From: Neobacillus notoginsengisoli
GTDB taxonomy: Bacteria; Bacillota; Bacilli; Bacillales; Cytobacillaceae
Length of the DNA stretch: 64,000 bases
Reading direction: 5' to 3'
NCBI RefSeq assembly: GCF_003515685.1
Contig: NZ_QWEG01000001.1
Location: forward strand, 186,001 to 250,000
The notes under the pieces are model-generated. The model did no database searches and was not told the DNA's origin. It saw nothing but the letters and a program-made list of their open reading frames with translations. The translations under genes were made by a program, and so were the position numbers. Positions 17,243 through 26,449 of this stretch are shown in pieces (positions within the stretch are counted from its first letter, which is position 1; the number at the start of each line of letters is the position of its first letter).

Positions 17243-17701
17243 TTGATTGTCCCGATGCACATCACACACATCCCAAAAATCCTTCAGGCCCAGAAGGAGC
17301 TCTATCGGATGAATTTCAGGAACATGCTTTTTAATAAGGAATTTTACGACATGATCCTTTCCTGGTATGACGAGGCACTGACCAACCCGGAGTGGAAATC
17401 TTATGTGCTGCTGGATGAGGAGGGGGAAGTCTCCGGTTTTTACCTCGCTCAATACAAGGACTCAGCCGGCTATCTTTCCCAAATGTTTGTTTCCGGAAAG
17501 TTGCGGGGGAAGGGGTATGGCAAACTGCTGTTGGACCATTTCGAGCAAGAGCTGGGGGAGCCTGGTTTCTACGTTTTGCAGGCAAGCGGCATGAACGAAA
17601 CCGCCGTCGCGTTTTACGAACGGAACGGCTACGACATCCTCCGCACCTACCAAGACGAAAACGGCGACCCGCGGTATTTTATGATTAAGTATGCGTTTTA
17701 A
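17243..17701 (+). CDS. GNAT-family N-acetyltransferase
   Basis: A 152-residue GNAT protein started at TTG 17243 (GGAG eight bases upstream; GTG 17234 and ATG 17255 are in-frame alternatives). The acetyl-CoA loop motif A is clear: QMFVSGKLRGKGYGKLLLDH, followed by FYERNGYDIL of motif B. It would transfer an acetyl group to an unknown amine, in the cytoplasm. It stands alone between mntH and a small membrane protein gene. Confidence 0.85.
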   Translation: MIVPMHITHIPKILQAQKELYRMNFRNMLFNKEFYDMILSWYDEALTNPEWKSYVLLDEEGEVSGFYLAQYKDSAGYLSQMFVSGKLRGKGYGKLLLDHFEQELGEPGFYVLQASGMNETAVAFYERNGYDILRTYQDENGDPRYFMIKYAF

Positions 17702-17838
17702 GATCGATAGCGGTATGAGTCTTTGACAGTGGTTACCAGTAATACTAAAATGGTTCATAACCAAGGGGAGAACACGTTAACGGAAGGGCCATCCAGATAA
17801 AACCCCCTGTCCATTTTGCAGAAGGAGGATGAGGCGGG

Positions 17839-18066
17839 TTGTGGTGGATCATTGGAATGTTGAACATTGTCCTTGCGGCGATTGAACTAATCTTAGGTAT
17901 TAAAAACAGAGGAACAGTATTTTTTCGGATTCATCTGATGTTTAGTCTGATGTTTGTTTCATTCGGGGTTGCCGCGTTTTATCAAAATTTATCGTATGGA
18001 GCTCCAGGTTTAATAATAGGCCTTCTGGCTGTCTGGATTCGCTCAAAGAATAGAATAACGACCTAG
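17839..18066 (+). CDS. Small three-TM membrane protein
   Basis: A 75-residue hydrophobic protein with start TTG 17839 about ten bases after GAAGGAGG. It has three predicted helices (WWIIGMLNIVLAAIELILG, the MFSLMFVSFGVAAFY region, and APGLIIGLLAVWI) and a basic C-terminus. A strong terminator follows. No family is recognised. Confidence 0.65.
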   Translation: MWWIIGMLNIVLAAIELILGIKNRGTVFFRIHLMFSLMFVSFGVAAFYQNLSYGAPGLIIGLLAVWIRSKNRITT

Positions 18067-18082
18067 ATTCCTAGATTTAATG

Positions 18083-18122
18083 AAAGGGTGTTAATCCAAT
18101 AAGGGTTAGCGCCCTTTTTTTT
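18083..18122 (+). terminator. Rho-independent terminator
   Basis: A 15-bp stem with three G-U pairs (AAAGGGTGTTAATCC with GGGTTAGCGCCCTTT) and a 5-base AATAA loop runs into a T tract. It lies 17 bases after the stop of the 17839-18066 gene. Confidence 0.85.
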
Positions 18123-18220
18123 GCGTACCATTCATTCCAAAAAGGAAAAAGAACATTTTTGAAAATGATATTACTGGAACATATTGTAATATAATGGGAT
18201 GAAAGGGGTGGGGAGAAGAA

Positions 18221-18544
18221 ATGAAAAACAACTTAATCGCTTTAGCCATTTTTAGTTTGGCGGTGTCTTTTGTAATAGGATGTTTGATTTTATCCAATAG
18301 CTTAACTAAAAAGGCAACTAAACCGATCAATGTTCCAAAGCAACATCAACTGTTCACTCAGCAGGAAGCAGCCGACTACTTGGGAATTAGTACTGAAGAA
18401 GTACAAAGATTAACCGAAATACCAGACGGAGAAAATAGTTATACAAGTGAAATCCCACATATCAGAATTGGTGAAACAATTTATTATCCGAAGTTGGCCA
18501 TAGACAAATGGTTATTGGATTTACAACTTGTTTTTGTGCCCTAA
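18221..18544 (+). CDS. Membrane-anchored excisionase-like HTH protein
   Basis: A 107-residue protein with an unusual layout. An N-terminal membrane helix (about residues 5-27, LIALAIFSLAVSFVIGCLIL) is followed by a short linker and then an excisionase/MerR-type helix-turn-helix: LFTQQEAADYLGISTEEVQR with a wing ending PHIRIGETIYYPKLAIDKWL. Such domains normally bind DNA or act in Xis proteins. Tethering to the membrane is odd and suggests either a membrane-located regulator or loss of DNA binding. GGGGTGGGGAG precedes the ATG. Confidence 0.75.
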   Translation: MKNNLIALAIFSLAVSFVIGCLILSNSLTKKATKPINVPKQHQLFTQQEAADYLGISTEEVQRLTEIPDGENSYTSEIPHIRIGETIYYPKLAIDKWLLDLQLVFVP

Positions 18545-18644
18545 GTTTGATTGGCATAAGGCTGCCAATTAGCAGAGTGGCATAATGAAAATGTTTAGGA
18601 AATGGAGCACATTCTGGCATTCGTTTTGAAAGGGGGAGCGTGAC

Positions 18645-19124
18645 TTGAAAAACGATTGGGAACGTTTCAAGGGTATCGAAGGTTCTTTGTTAGGCGGAAT
18701 TTATGATCCACAGCTTAATACACATCAATATAAAAAGGAACTTATTCTTCACGCGACATTGCCAATTTTAGAAGTTCAGCATCCAAATTCAAAGGAAACT
18801 AGCTATTGGAAGTTAAGCTGGTTTGAGAAAATCTCGGGGGATGATGTCCTCGTCGTCAAGGAACAGGACACCCCGGAACCATTAAACTATGCGGAAATAA
18901 ATGCCCCAACTCAAAAATATGCCATCATTTCTTCAAGTTTTTCGGTAGAAAACAAGTTGATAAAAAAAGTTTCCGGATATGGATATATGGAGGAATCCGG
19001 GGAAGAGTTGGATACAATTCTTCTCGAATTAAAGGACATGTATATTTCTCTTCGGGCGGGCCCGGCAATAGAAATAAGAATCGCAGAAAAGGTACCAAAT
19101 ATTTACGGAACGATCTTGTTTTAA
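18645..19124 (+). CDS. Hypothetical cytoplasmic protein (159 aa)
   Basis: A 159-residue protein starting TTG 18645 behind AGGGGGAGCG. It begins MKNDWERFKGIEGSLLGGIY and has no signal peptide or membrane segment. The composition looks like a soluble alpha/beta protein. I recognise no family. Its neighbours are small membrane proteins and give no functional clue. Confidence 0.65.
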   Translation: MKNDWERFKGIEGSLLGGIYDPQLNTHQYKKELILHATLPILEVQHPNSKETSYWKLSWFEKISGDDVLVVKEQDTPEPLNYAEINAPTQKYAIISSSFSVENKLIKKVSGYGYMEESGEELDTILLELKDMYISLRAGPAIEIRIAEKVPNIYGTILF

Positions 19125-19217
19125 AAACTTGGCTGATCATTTTTTTCGCTCTTTGTTCTACAACCTACGAAAAGAGGTTAGAATAGATCAAATTTTAGTC
19201 AGAAGGGAGGGGCTCAA

Positions 19218-19436
19218 ATGAAAAATTATTTTATTCGATTGTTCTTTGGTATTTTAACTCTTGGCATCCTTATAGGGGTGAGGTATTTATTTAATATAGA
19301 TTTGTTTAGTGAAGATAGATATCCACTCCTCTTATTAGCGATTCCATTCTCAATGATGGTGGGTGGATGGGGTGGCTGGTATCTATACAGGAGGATCCGT
19401 AACAAGAAAAATGACTACCAGAAAATTTTCAAGTGA
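19218..19436 (+). CDS. Small two-TM membrane protein
   Basis: A 72-residue protein, ATG 19218 behind AGAAGGGAGG. Two hydrophobic helices (LFFGILTLGILIGVRYLF and LLLLAIPFSMMVGGWGGWYL) are separated by an acidic loop, with a basic tail. An 11-bp hairpin (AAAGAGGAAGG with CCTTCCTCTTT) follows within about 35 bases and is a likely terminator. No family is recognised. Confidence 0.65.
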   Translation: MKNYFIRLFFGILTLGILIGVRYLFNIDLFSEDRYPLLLLAIPFSMMVGGWGGWYLYRRIRNKKNDYQKIFK

Positions 19437-19565
19437 TACCGTAAAGAGGAAGGAGACCCCCCTTCCTCTTTGCGCGTTAGGTTTGTTTTGCAAAAATGTC
19501 CTATCTCTAAAATTGCTTCTTAGACCATATGATACACTGATGAGTCTTTGAAAAGAGGTGGAACG

Positions 19566-20126
19566 ATGTACTTCCTTCGCGTCATAACGAACGATATCCG
19601 ATCAGCCCAACTGCAATTCAACCATTACTCCGCAACAAAGAGACTTGTCTTAGGGGCGCTTCTTGCAGCGTTGGCGGCAATATTTCAGTCTGCCGGCGGC
19701 TTTTTTCCCGGGGTGGGCTATGTAATCAGTCCGTTTGCAACAGCGCCAATTTTGCTCTGCATGATGATCTCTTTTTGGGCCGGGATGCTTTCCTATATCC
19801 TTACATGTCTCTTGCTTCTCATTATTCAGCCGAGTGAACTGATTGTTTTTCCATTTACGACTGGCTTGCTTGGCGTCGGGCTGGGGCTGGCTTTTTCTTT
19901 TTTCAAAAAAAGATTGGTAATCCTTTTGGTCGGTGCAGCTTTCTTAACGATTGGGATTGCGATTTTACTCTATATTCTTCGTTTTCCAGTCCTCGGCCCG
20001 GCCGTTTCAACTACATTTTCAATCGTTACGCTCGGCGTTATTTCCATTTTTGCATGCCTCTATGCCTGGGGATGGATTGAATTCACTTCAATCTTATTTA
20101 AAAAGATAAAGGACATTATCCCCTAA
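19566..20126 (+). CDS. Multi-pass membrane protein, possibly ECF-transporter S-component-like
   Basis: A 186-residue protein started at ATG 19566 behind AAAAGAGGTG. About five or six hydrophobic helices are visible, opening with KRLVLGALLAALAAIFQSAG and a GGFFPGVGYVISPFATAPIL segment. The alternating small-residue pattern near the first helix resembles S-components of ECF vitamin transporters, but no signature confirms a substrate and no ECF ATPases are nearby. It is convergent with the thiamine-diphosphate enzyme. Confidence 0.6.
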   Translation: MYFLRVITNDIRSAQLQFNHYSATKRLVLGALLAALAAIFQSAGGFFPGVGYVISPFATAPILLCMMISFWAGMLSYILTCLLLLIIQPSELIVFPFTTGLLGVGLGLAFSFFKKRLVILLVGAAFLTIGIAILLYILRFPVLGPAVSTTFSIVTLGVISIFACLYAWGWIEFTSILFKKIKDIIP

Positions 20127-20165
20127 CCACCCGCCGTTCGGAAGCCGAACGCAATCAGGACTTTT

Positions 20166-21755
20166 TTACATAACCAGTTCAATTAAAGTAATCCCATCTG
20201 ATGATGAGAGAAACTCTTGAAATGCCATTTCGAATTCTCCCAGGGTAGCCGCACGTTTTCCGGTTATGTCATAGCTGTCTGCCATTTTTACAAAATCGGG
20301 GTTTTGAAAGGTGACACCGTGCGTTTCACCAAACTTCTTTTCCATCTGCTTGACTTCAAGCTTTAACATTGAATCGTTGATGACGATAATGAGAAACGAA
20401 AGTCCGAGTCGAGAAGCCGTTTCGATCTCCGCAAAATTCATCAAAGCGCCGCCATCTCCAGTGATGGCAACGACAGTGGAATCCGGACAGGCAAGCTTGG
20501 CCCCGAGACAGCCCGGAATGGCGATCCCCATTGTAGCCAATCCGTTCGAGATGATCGTCCGATTCGGCAGTTTAGGCTGATAAGTCCGCGCAATTGAAAT
20601 CTTATGCGCCCCAACGTCGGAAATCAAAATCGCGTCGTCAGGAGAAAGCCGTTGGATGATTTGCAGGACATATTCAATCTTCACCGGATCATGGCTGGAA
20701 GGGGTCTTCTGCTGGTTCACTTGATATGCCTTCATAATAACCTCTCTTAGATTCCCGGCTGGTTTCCACGATTTCGCTGGCAGCCCAGACTGATTGAGCA
20801 ATTGAAGCGTAATCTTGATATTCCCTACCAGTTCCGCAGCAACAGGATAAAATTCATTTGTCTCCGCGGGCATGGAATCAATGTGCAAAACAGGAAGCTT
20901 TCCTTTGTTCCAATGGCTTGGAAGTTTTTCGACGAAATCATGGCCAATGGCAATAAGTAAATCTGCTTCCTGTATGCCTGGCAAAACCTCATCTTTTTCA
21001 CTAAAACCGAATGTGAAGTAATTTTGCGGATGGCTGGTTTCTAATATTCCTTTTGCCATAAAGCTATGGGAAACAGGGGATTGAAGCGTGTCAACCAACG
21101 TCCTCAACTCCCCAACTGCATCCGCCCTCACTACACCATTCCCTACAAGGAGAAAAGGCCGCTTACAGGATTCGATCAAGTACATCGCAGTTTTCACCGC
21201 ATCTCCGGTTGGTACACTTTCAGGAAGAGGAGTCACTTCCAATGGGGGATTCGTAACTACTTCGGATAAAACATTTTCTGGCAAAATGACTGCCGCCGCG
21301 CCTGGTTTCTCGATCGTTGCCAGTTTGAAGGACTTACGAATGGCAGTTGCCAGCGTTTGCGGATCAACGATTTGAGTGCTTCCTTTCGTGACGGGTTCAA
21401 ATACATTAGGGATATTAATGTATTGGTGCGATTCAGCACGATGGCGGCTCACATCGGCTTGGCCAATCAGGGCTATAAGAGGTGAATGATCCAACTGGGC
21501 ACTGGAAACTCCTGTCAATAGGTTTGTAGCACCAGGGCCCAATGTTGATAAACAAACCCCAGCTTTCCCAGCCAGTCTGCCATACACATCTGCCATAAAT
21601 GCCGCCCCTTGTTCATGCCGGACAGGCACGAACTGAATTTGTGTTGATTTTGCCAACGAATTCACAAGCTCTAGGATTTCCTTCCCGGCGATGCCAAAAA
21701 TAACCTCCACACCTTCGTTTTCCAGACATTTAACCAATAGATCCGCTGCTTTCAT
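20166..21755 (-). CDS. Thiamine-diphosphate enzyme, acetolactate-synthase-like
   Basis: A 529-residue protein with the three-domain plan of the POX/AHAS family. The catalytic Glu48 is in RHEQGAAFMADVYGR, the central FAD/Rossmann-like domain follows, and the C-terminal ThDP motif runs from GDGGALMNF to IVIND. Acetolactate synthases join two pyruvates, while relatives include pyruvate oxidase and oxalyl-CoA decarboxylase. There is no regulatory small subunit and no acetolactate decarboxylase gene nearby, so the reaction is not certain. It appears to be monocistronic and divergent from the hydrolase at 21994. Confidence 0.8.
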   Translation of the reverse strand: MKAADLLVKCLENEGVEVIFGIAGKEILELVNSLAKSTQIQFVPVRHEQGAAFMADVYGRLAGKAGVCLSTLGPGATNLLTGVSSAQLDHSPLIALIGQADVSRHRAESHQYINIPNVFEPVTKGSTQIVDPQTLATAIRKSFKLATIEKPGAAAVILPENVLSEVVTNPPLEVTPLPESVPTGDAVKTAMYLIESCKRPFLLVGNGVVRADAVGELRTLVDTLQSPVSHSFMAKGILETSHPQNYFTFGFSEKDEVLPGIQEADLLIAIGHDFVEKLPSHWNKGKLPVLHIDSMPAETNEFYPVAAELVGNIKITLQLLNQSGLPAKSWKPAGNLREVIMKAYQVNQQKTPSSHDPVKIEYVLQIIQRLSPDDAILISDVGAHKISIARTYQPKLPNRTIISNGLATMGIAIPGCLGAKLACPDSTVVAITGDGGALMNFAEIETASRLGLSFLIIVINDSMLKLEVKQMEKKFGETHGVTFQNPDFVKMADSYDITGKRAATLGEFEMAFQEFLSSSDGITLIELVM

Positions 21756-21993
21756 AGTTCCTCCTTAAAACATTTCGTTTAAGGTTAGTGTGTTTTGAAA
21801 GAGTGGACTTATACAGGAAGCAATAAACTATACGAAAACTAAGAAGGAGTTCTTATACGGAAGTGGAATATTATTAGTACTCATTGGAGCCATCCTTCAG
21901 CAAAATTAAGAGCTTTATTGAAAAGGCAAGTTAGAGATCCATACATTTTTATGTGTGAAAATTTTATCAGTAGTGCTGAAAGAGGTGATACAT

Positions 21994-22710
21994 ATGGAAT
22001 TTACCGACAGATGGGCAAAATCAGGAAATGAAAACATTCATTATCTTGAAAGTACGCATAACGATCATCCACTCACTCCGTTAATTTACGTTCCCGGGGC
22101 GTTAAACTATGCAGAGCAACCGGTGGGATTGTTGCGGGAGTTCGAACCGAGAAAATGGTTTTCAATGAGTTTGCGCGGTCGGGGAAAGAGTGACGGGCCT
22201 GGTTCGGGATATGCACTGAAGAATCACGTCCGGGATATAGAGGCTGTCGTCGTACATAGCCAGCTTCGGGATTATTGTTTACTGGCATACTCGATGGGAG
22301 TTCCCTATGCCATTAAATTTGCATCAAAATCACCTGGGATAAAGGGTTTAATCCTTTGCGATTATCCTGCCAAGTATCCAGCTATCCCTGAATCCTGGGC
22401 AGAAAGGATACTCAGCCGCGGCTATATACAAAAAGAAAAGGAACATGCGGTAACAGGGATTCAAAGAGAATCCCAAAGTACGGACTTGTGTCCTGAATTA
22501 AAAGAGATAAGAGTGCCTGTCTTAGTAATTAAAGGGGGTACAGCGGATTCACTTTTAACAGAAGCGGATACAGGGCTGTATAGGGAAAACCTTCAAAGTG
22601 TAAAAATCGCGCAATTAGCTGAATCAGGGCATGTACTTTGGGAACCGGACCGGGAGAAATTTCTTCAAGTTATCAAAGAATTTTTAGGAGAATTAGATAG
22701 ATTATCCTGA
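21994..22710 (+). CDS. Alpha/beta-fold hydrolase
   Basis: A 238-residue protein started at ATG 21994 behind AGAGGTG. Fold features: LIYVPGALNY (oxyanion region), SLRGRGKSDGPGSGY, the nucleophile elbow LAYSMGVPYA, an acid in VLVIKGGTADSLL and the catalytic His in LAESGHVLWEPDREKF. It is cytoplasmic. The family includes esterases, lactonases and C-C hydrolases; substrate is unknown. It is monocistronic. Confidence 0.85.
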   Translation: MEFTDRWAKSGNENIHYLESTHNDHPLTPLIYVPGALNYAEQPVGLLREFEPRKWFSMSLRGRGKSDGPGSGYALKNHVRDIEAVVVHSQLRDYCLLAYSMGVPYAIKFASKSPGIKGLILCDYPAKYPAIPESWAERILSRGYIQKEKEHAVTGIQRESQSTDLCPELKEIRVPVLVIKGGTADSLLTEADTGLYRENLQSVKIAQLAESGHVLWEPDREKFLQVIKEFLGELDRLS

Positions 22711-22806
22711 ACTAACGCTATATTGACCATCGGAAGAATAAACCTTCTATTTTGCAAAATAAACAACAATAAAAGGTACGCTTATTCGTCCAAGAGAAAC
22801 GCACCT

Positions 22807-23373
22807 TTAATTATAGATAACTATAATTTTCGGCCAGATTGACTTCCAGTTCTTCTTTGTAATCCGCTCTTGGTAAATGGCAATGCGTTCCTCTGTTTCA
22901 GCAAAAAAAGTAGTTGGCTTAACCCTAAAATGAATAACATCATCTATACCACATGGCGCTGTCAAAACAACTTGATGCTCATGGTTTAATTTAACACCGA
23001 GTGCAGTAGCGGTTTCTGGAAATTTGGATATCGCGTCAACGGATGATGTGTAAGGTGGGATATTGTTTACTAGATGCATTCTTGCCTCATTTTTCACAGA
23101 CCAGGGAATGCCAGGAAACAATGATTTCAGTTTTTTTTCAAGAATCTTTTCAGTTGATTCTGTTAAATCTCCCTTATCAAAATAAATGACATCTACATCA
23201 GGTATGGCTGTTCTTTCGATGAATCCATACAAAGTGTCCCAAATTTTTGAGCGAACAAATCCGGCACATATCCACCAATCTGGCAGATTCAGCGTTTTTG
23301 CCGCTTTTAATATTTCCATCATCAGCTTGTCTTTTTGGATAATTTCTATGATATCTTCTTCAGTTCTTATCAA
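22807..23373 (-). CDS. Nucleotidyltransferase-family protein (DUF925/NTP_transf_6-like)
   Basis: A 188-residue protein. A GGAGG inside the end of the upstream gene supports TTG 23373 as start, overlapping the upstream stop by 14 bases; the longer frame from 23412 has no site. Motifs: WWICAGFVRSKIWDTLYGF and IPDVDVIYFD, the GFVR and DxD type metal site of the NTP_transf_6 family. It is translationally coupled to the P-loop kinase-like gene, so the two products may act on a common substrate. The substrate is unknown. Confidence 0.75.
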   Translation of the reverse strand: MIRTEEDIIEIIQKDKLMMEILKAAKTLNLPDWWICAGFVRSKIWDTLYGFIERTAIPDVDVIYFDKGDLTESTEKILEKKLKSLFPGIPWSVKNEARMHLVNNIPPYTSSVDAISKFPETATALGVKLNHEHQVVLTAPCGIDDVIHFRVKPTTFFAETEERIAIYQERITKKNWKSIWPKIIVIYN

Positions 23374-23962
23374 TGGAGATTCCTCCGACTGTGGAAGGTG
23401 CTTCATTTGCAATATGTATTATTCCTTCAATTACATTCTCTACATCCTTCTCGTCTTTAACTGTAAGTAAGTGGTCAGCTTCTCTTTCAACAGGATCGAT
23501 AAAGCCCTTTTCAAAAGTTTCATCCTGCTGGCGAGCAAGCACATCCTTAAAATTTGAATAAGCATCCTGAAATATATTCGTACTACGCGTTGTTGTAGAC
23601 ACACGCGCTTCGAGTACAGATTCAGGAATGTCAAAATAGACAATGACGCGGATAAATTGTTTCTTCGGAAACACCTCTTCAAGAAGATAAGACCGATCTT
23701 TCCTTTTTCGGTTCGAGTTACAAATAATAAGGTGAAAATTTGTATTTTTCTTTGCATAATCAACGATTAGATTGGAGAGGGCATTCTTTAAAAAGTTCGG
23801 TCCTTGTTTTGGCTGTAGATTGTTGTAATAAGTGTTGATGAAGGCTGCATGGTTATCCTGATCAATTACAAGAGATTGTTTCAACCTTTGTTCCAAAGCA
23901 TGTGCAAAAGTGGTTTTGCCGCTATGTGTCTTCCCAACGGTCATAATAACAAGCCTTTTCAT
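23360..23962 (-). CDS. P-loop kinase/ATPase-like protein
   Basis: A 200-residue protein with a Walker A motif GKTHSGKTT at residues 10-18 and a size and layout like small-molecule or zeta-toxin-type kinases. VIDQDNHAAF follows strand 2, and a VIVYFDIPESVLEARV lid-like segment follows. It would phosphorylate a small molecule or nucleotide in the cytoplasm. The stop overlaps the start of the nucleotidyltransferase gene, so the pair is an operon. Confidence 0.78.
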   Translation of the reverse strand: MKRLVIMTVGKTHSGKTTFAHALEQRLKQSLVIDQDNHAAFINTYYNNLQPKQGPNFLKNALSNLIVDYAKKNTNFHLIICNSNRKRKDRSYLLEEVFPKKQFIRVIVYFDIPESVLEARVSTTTRSTNIFQDAYSNFKDVLARQQDETFEKGFIDPVEREADHLLTVKDEKDVENVIEGIIHIANEAPSTVGGISIDKN

Positions 23963-24059
23963 TCGACCACTCCTTTATGTTCGGTGAATGAACCATTTAA
24001 GCGAAAAAATAAAACGGCCACTAAAATCATTCTAACATATCCAAAAGTAACCATAAAAA

Positions 24060-24093
24060 TTGGCATATCAATTCATTTTGATTAATATGCCAA
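24060..24093. repeat. Palindromic element, copy 1
   Basis: TTGGCATATCAA, a 10-base spacer and TTAATATGCCAA (11 of 12 bp). A near-identical element lies at 26808-26842 and the similarity continues about 20 bases past the right arm. Here it sits between divergent genes, so it is not simply a terminator. Confidence 0.75.
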
Positions 24094-24211
24094 ACGGACT
24101 GATATTTTTTTCATAAATATTAATGAAGCAGCAGTTGCCCAAGAAGGATTAACGCCATTTTTTGTAGAAGTCTAATCCACTGATGTTTTGAAGAAAGTGG
24201 TGGATATTCTT

Positions 24212-25009
24212 ATGGCTTACAGCTGGGAGACCTGTCCCACTGAGATAAAAGAATTTGTTTTCTGTATTCTAACTAAGACCCGAAAATTAATACAAGATAA
24301 TTTCATTGGTTTTTACGTACATGGCTCTTTGGCAATGGGAGGTTTCAATCCCCGTCGTAGTGATATTGATATTTTAATTGCCACTGCAAGGGAATTAGAA
24401 ATTGAAACTATAAGAAGACTGGCGCAGCTATTTTTAACTTATTCAGGCAACCCTTTTCCTGTTGAAATAAGCATCTTAACTCTGGGACAATTAAAGGATT
24501 TTAAGCACCCCAGCCCTTTTGAATTCCATTTTAGTGAATGTTGGAGATCTCGTTATGAAGAGGAGTTGTCCTTACAAACATATAAGCATTTAAATGGAGA
24601 GATTAGGAAAGATCCTGATTTAGCGGCACATATAACTATAACGGCCCAGCGGGGAATTTGTATTGAGGGAAAACCCATAGAGGATGTCTTTCCTTCGATT
24701 CCCTCATCCTTTTACACATCCTCCATATTAGGAGATTTTAATGATTGTTTGGAAAATATCGTCGAGAACCCTGTTTATTGTACCTTAAATTTAATTAGAG
24801 TGTATTTATACATATGTGAAGGAGTTATTTCATCAAAGCAAGAGGCAGGAATCTGGGGGTTATTATCATTGCCAAAAGAGATGAACCAAACCCTCCAAAA
24901 GGTGATAACTAACTATTCTCATAATGATGACTCATATGAATTTGAGAAGAAAGAACTCATCTCTTTTAGAGATTATATTGCTAACAAGGTACAGCAGTTA
25001 TTGAAATAA
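24212..25009 (+). CDS. AadA-like aminoglycoside adenylyltransferase family protein
   Basis: A 265-residue protein from ATG 24212 (GGTGG eight bases upstream; TTG 24188 is an alternative). The nucleotidyltransferase motif GSLAMGGFNPRRSDIDILI supplies the GS and DxD metal ligands, and the C-terminal helical domain (CTLNLIRVYLYICEGVISSK) matches the ANT(9)/ANT(3'') DUF4111 layout. The family adenylylates spectinomycin or streptomycin. Chromosomal relatives in Bacillaceae may have other substrates, so resistance is not proved. Confidence 0.82.
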   Translation: MAYSWETCPTEIKEFVFCILTKTRKLIQDNFIGFYVHGSLAMGGFNPRRSDIDILIATARELEIETIRRLAQLFLTYSGNPFPVEISILTLGQLKDFKHPSPFEFHFSECWRSRYEEELSLQTYKHLNGEIRKDPDLAAHITITAQRGICIEGKPIEDVFPSIPSSFYTSSILGDFNDCLENIVENPVYCTLNLIRVYLYICEGVISSKQEAGIWGLLSLPKEMNQTLQKVITNYSHNDDSYEFEKKELISFRDYIANKVQQLLK

Positions 25010-25143
25010 CAGGTTTGAAGAATTTTTAAACTGTAATTGTAGTGATTGCAAGGTATCAATAGTAAGGTTAACCAAGGATATAATGAGTCAAATTAAATAG
25101 TCTTTCCAGAACTAATAGGATAAGTGAAAAAGGGGGATAGCAA

Positions 25144-25773
25144 TTGGGTTCAAGGATTATGCAACTGGTTATTGGTAATAGAATTGCGGAGTGTCTGTCT
25201 GTAGATGAAAAAGATCGAACACCCTTTTTAGTTGGAAGTGTTGCTCCAGATGCCGTTTTTTCTTTTGAGGAAAAAAACTTATCACATTTCTTTGTAGGTG
25301 AAATTCAAGATTATTCGAGACACGCTGATATTAATGGATTTTTACGTAAATATAGTTTACTGGTAAAAAATAAAGATCCCTATATATTGGGTTACTTCGC
25401 ACATTTAGTTGCTGATGATATATGGCTAAGAGGCTTTTATTTTTCTTGGTTAAGGAACCGTATGGATGCCGATGAAGGATTATATCAGTTATACCATAAT
25501 GATTTTTGGCTGCTAAACGGAAAATTATTAGATTACTATGGTTTCACGGAAAAATTGAGAAAAAAACTTAATCATTTTCCCTCAATCGTGGATTTGGAGG
25601 AACTTAAGTCCGAAGATGTTGAAAAGTTTATTCCTTATGTATTAAGCGATATGGAATACGATCAGGAAGTATTAAAAGAAAAACTGAATGTTTTCACGTT
25701 TAATCAAATCCTTGGGTATGTAGAAACATCAGTTGATATGGGAATAAAAAATATAAAACGTATATTTTCTTAA
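25144..25773 (+). CDS. Zinc-dependent phospholipase C-like hydrolase
   Basis: A 209-residue protein starting TTG 25144 behind AGGGGGATAG. It has an all-helical layout with FLVGSVAPDAV near the N-terminus, HADINGFL and GYFAHLVADDIW, the His/Asp-rich helices typical of PF00882 proteins. No signal peptide is present, so a cytoplasmic hydrolase is likelier than a secreted phospholipase. It stands alone, and the substrate is unknown. Confidence 0.75.
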   Translation: MGSRIMQLVIGNRIAECLSVDEKDRTPFLVGSVAPDAVFSFEEKNLSHFFVGEIQDYSRHADINGFLRKYSLLVKNKDPYILGYFAHLVADDIWLRGFYFSWLRNRMDADEGLYQLYHNDFWLLNGKLLDYYGFTEKLRKKLNHFPSIVDLEELKSEDVEKFIPYVLSDMEYDQEVLKEKLNVFTFNQILGYVETSVDMGIKNIKRIFS

Positions 25774-25966
25774 ACAAATTTCAACAAAAAGTGAGTTGAA
25801 CAGGAAAAGGAATTGCAAGCATGACTAGTTCAATATTGCTTAATTCGGGCCAAATAAATTTATGCTTACTTACATTTGTGGAAAATGTTGCCGGTTTCAA
25901 AACGCTCATTTATAGTAAGCATAAACAATGATTTTTCCAAAACTTTTAAAAAAAGGAGAAAAACAA

Positions 25967-26338
25967 ATGAAACTAGGTGCATTCTCAGTTAGTTTGAATG
26001 TAAAAGACATTCACGTGTCCAAATCGTTTTACGAAAAACTGGGATTTGAAGATTTGGGTGGTGACATCACTCAAAATTGGCTGATCATGAAGAATGAAAA
26101 TTGCATCATTGGGTTGTTTCAAGGAATGTTTGAAAAGAACATTCTGACCTTTAATCCAGGCTGGAATGAAAATGCTGAAAATCTTGAAACGTTTACGGAT
26201 ATTAGGAAAATCCAAAAGCAACTGAAGGCTGAAGGAATAAACATGCTCACTGAAGCAGATGAAACAACGAATGGACCAGCACATTTTGTCATTGAAGATC
26301 CAGACGGAAATCAAATTCTTGTCGATCAACATCGATGA
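25967..26338 (+). CDS. VOC (glyoxalase) family protein
   Basis: A 123-residue VOC protein from ATG 25967 behind AAAAGGAGAA. Core features: FSVSLNVKDIHVSKSFYEKL at the start and HFVIEDPDGNQILVDQH at the end. It probably acts as a homodimer. A fragment closely resembling its 3' end plus downstream flank occurs at 31052-31105. A 10-bp inverted repeat (TTATGCTTAC ... GTAAGCATAA) lies just upstream around 25859-25927. Function within the superfamily is unknown. Confidence 0.85.
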   Translation: MKLGAFSVSLNVKDIHVSKSFYEKLGFEDLGGDITQNWLIMKNENCIIGLFQGMFEKNILTFNPGWNENAENLETFTDIRKIQKQLKAEGINMLTEADETTNGPAHFVIEDPDGNQILVDQHR

Positions 26339-26449
26339 AATAGAGAAGATAACGGAACCACCCAATGACGATTAAAAAGCAAAAATGAATATAAAATCTC
26401 ACACCTACTTTCAAGTGCTGAGTGATGTAAAAAATGAAAGGAGGTCAAC

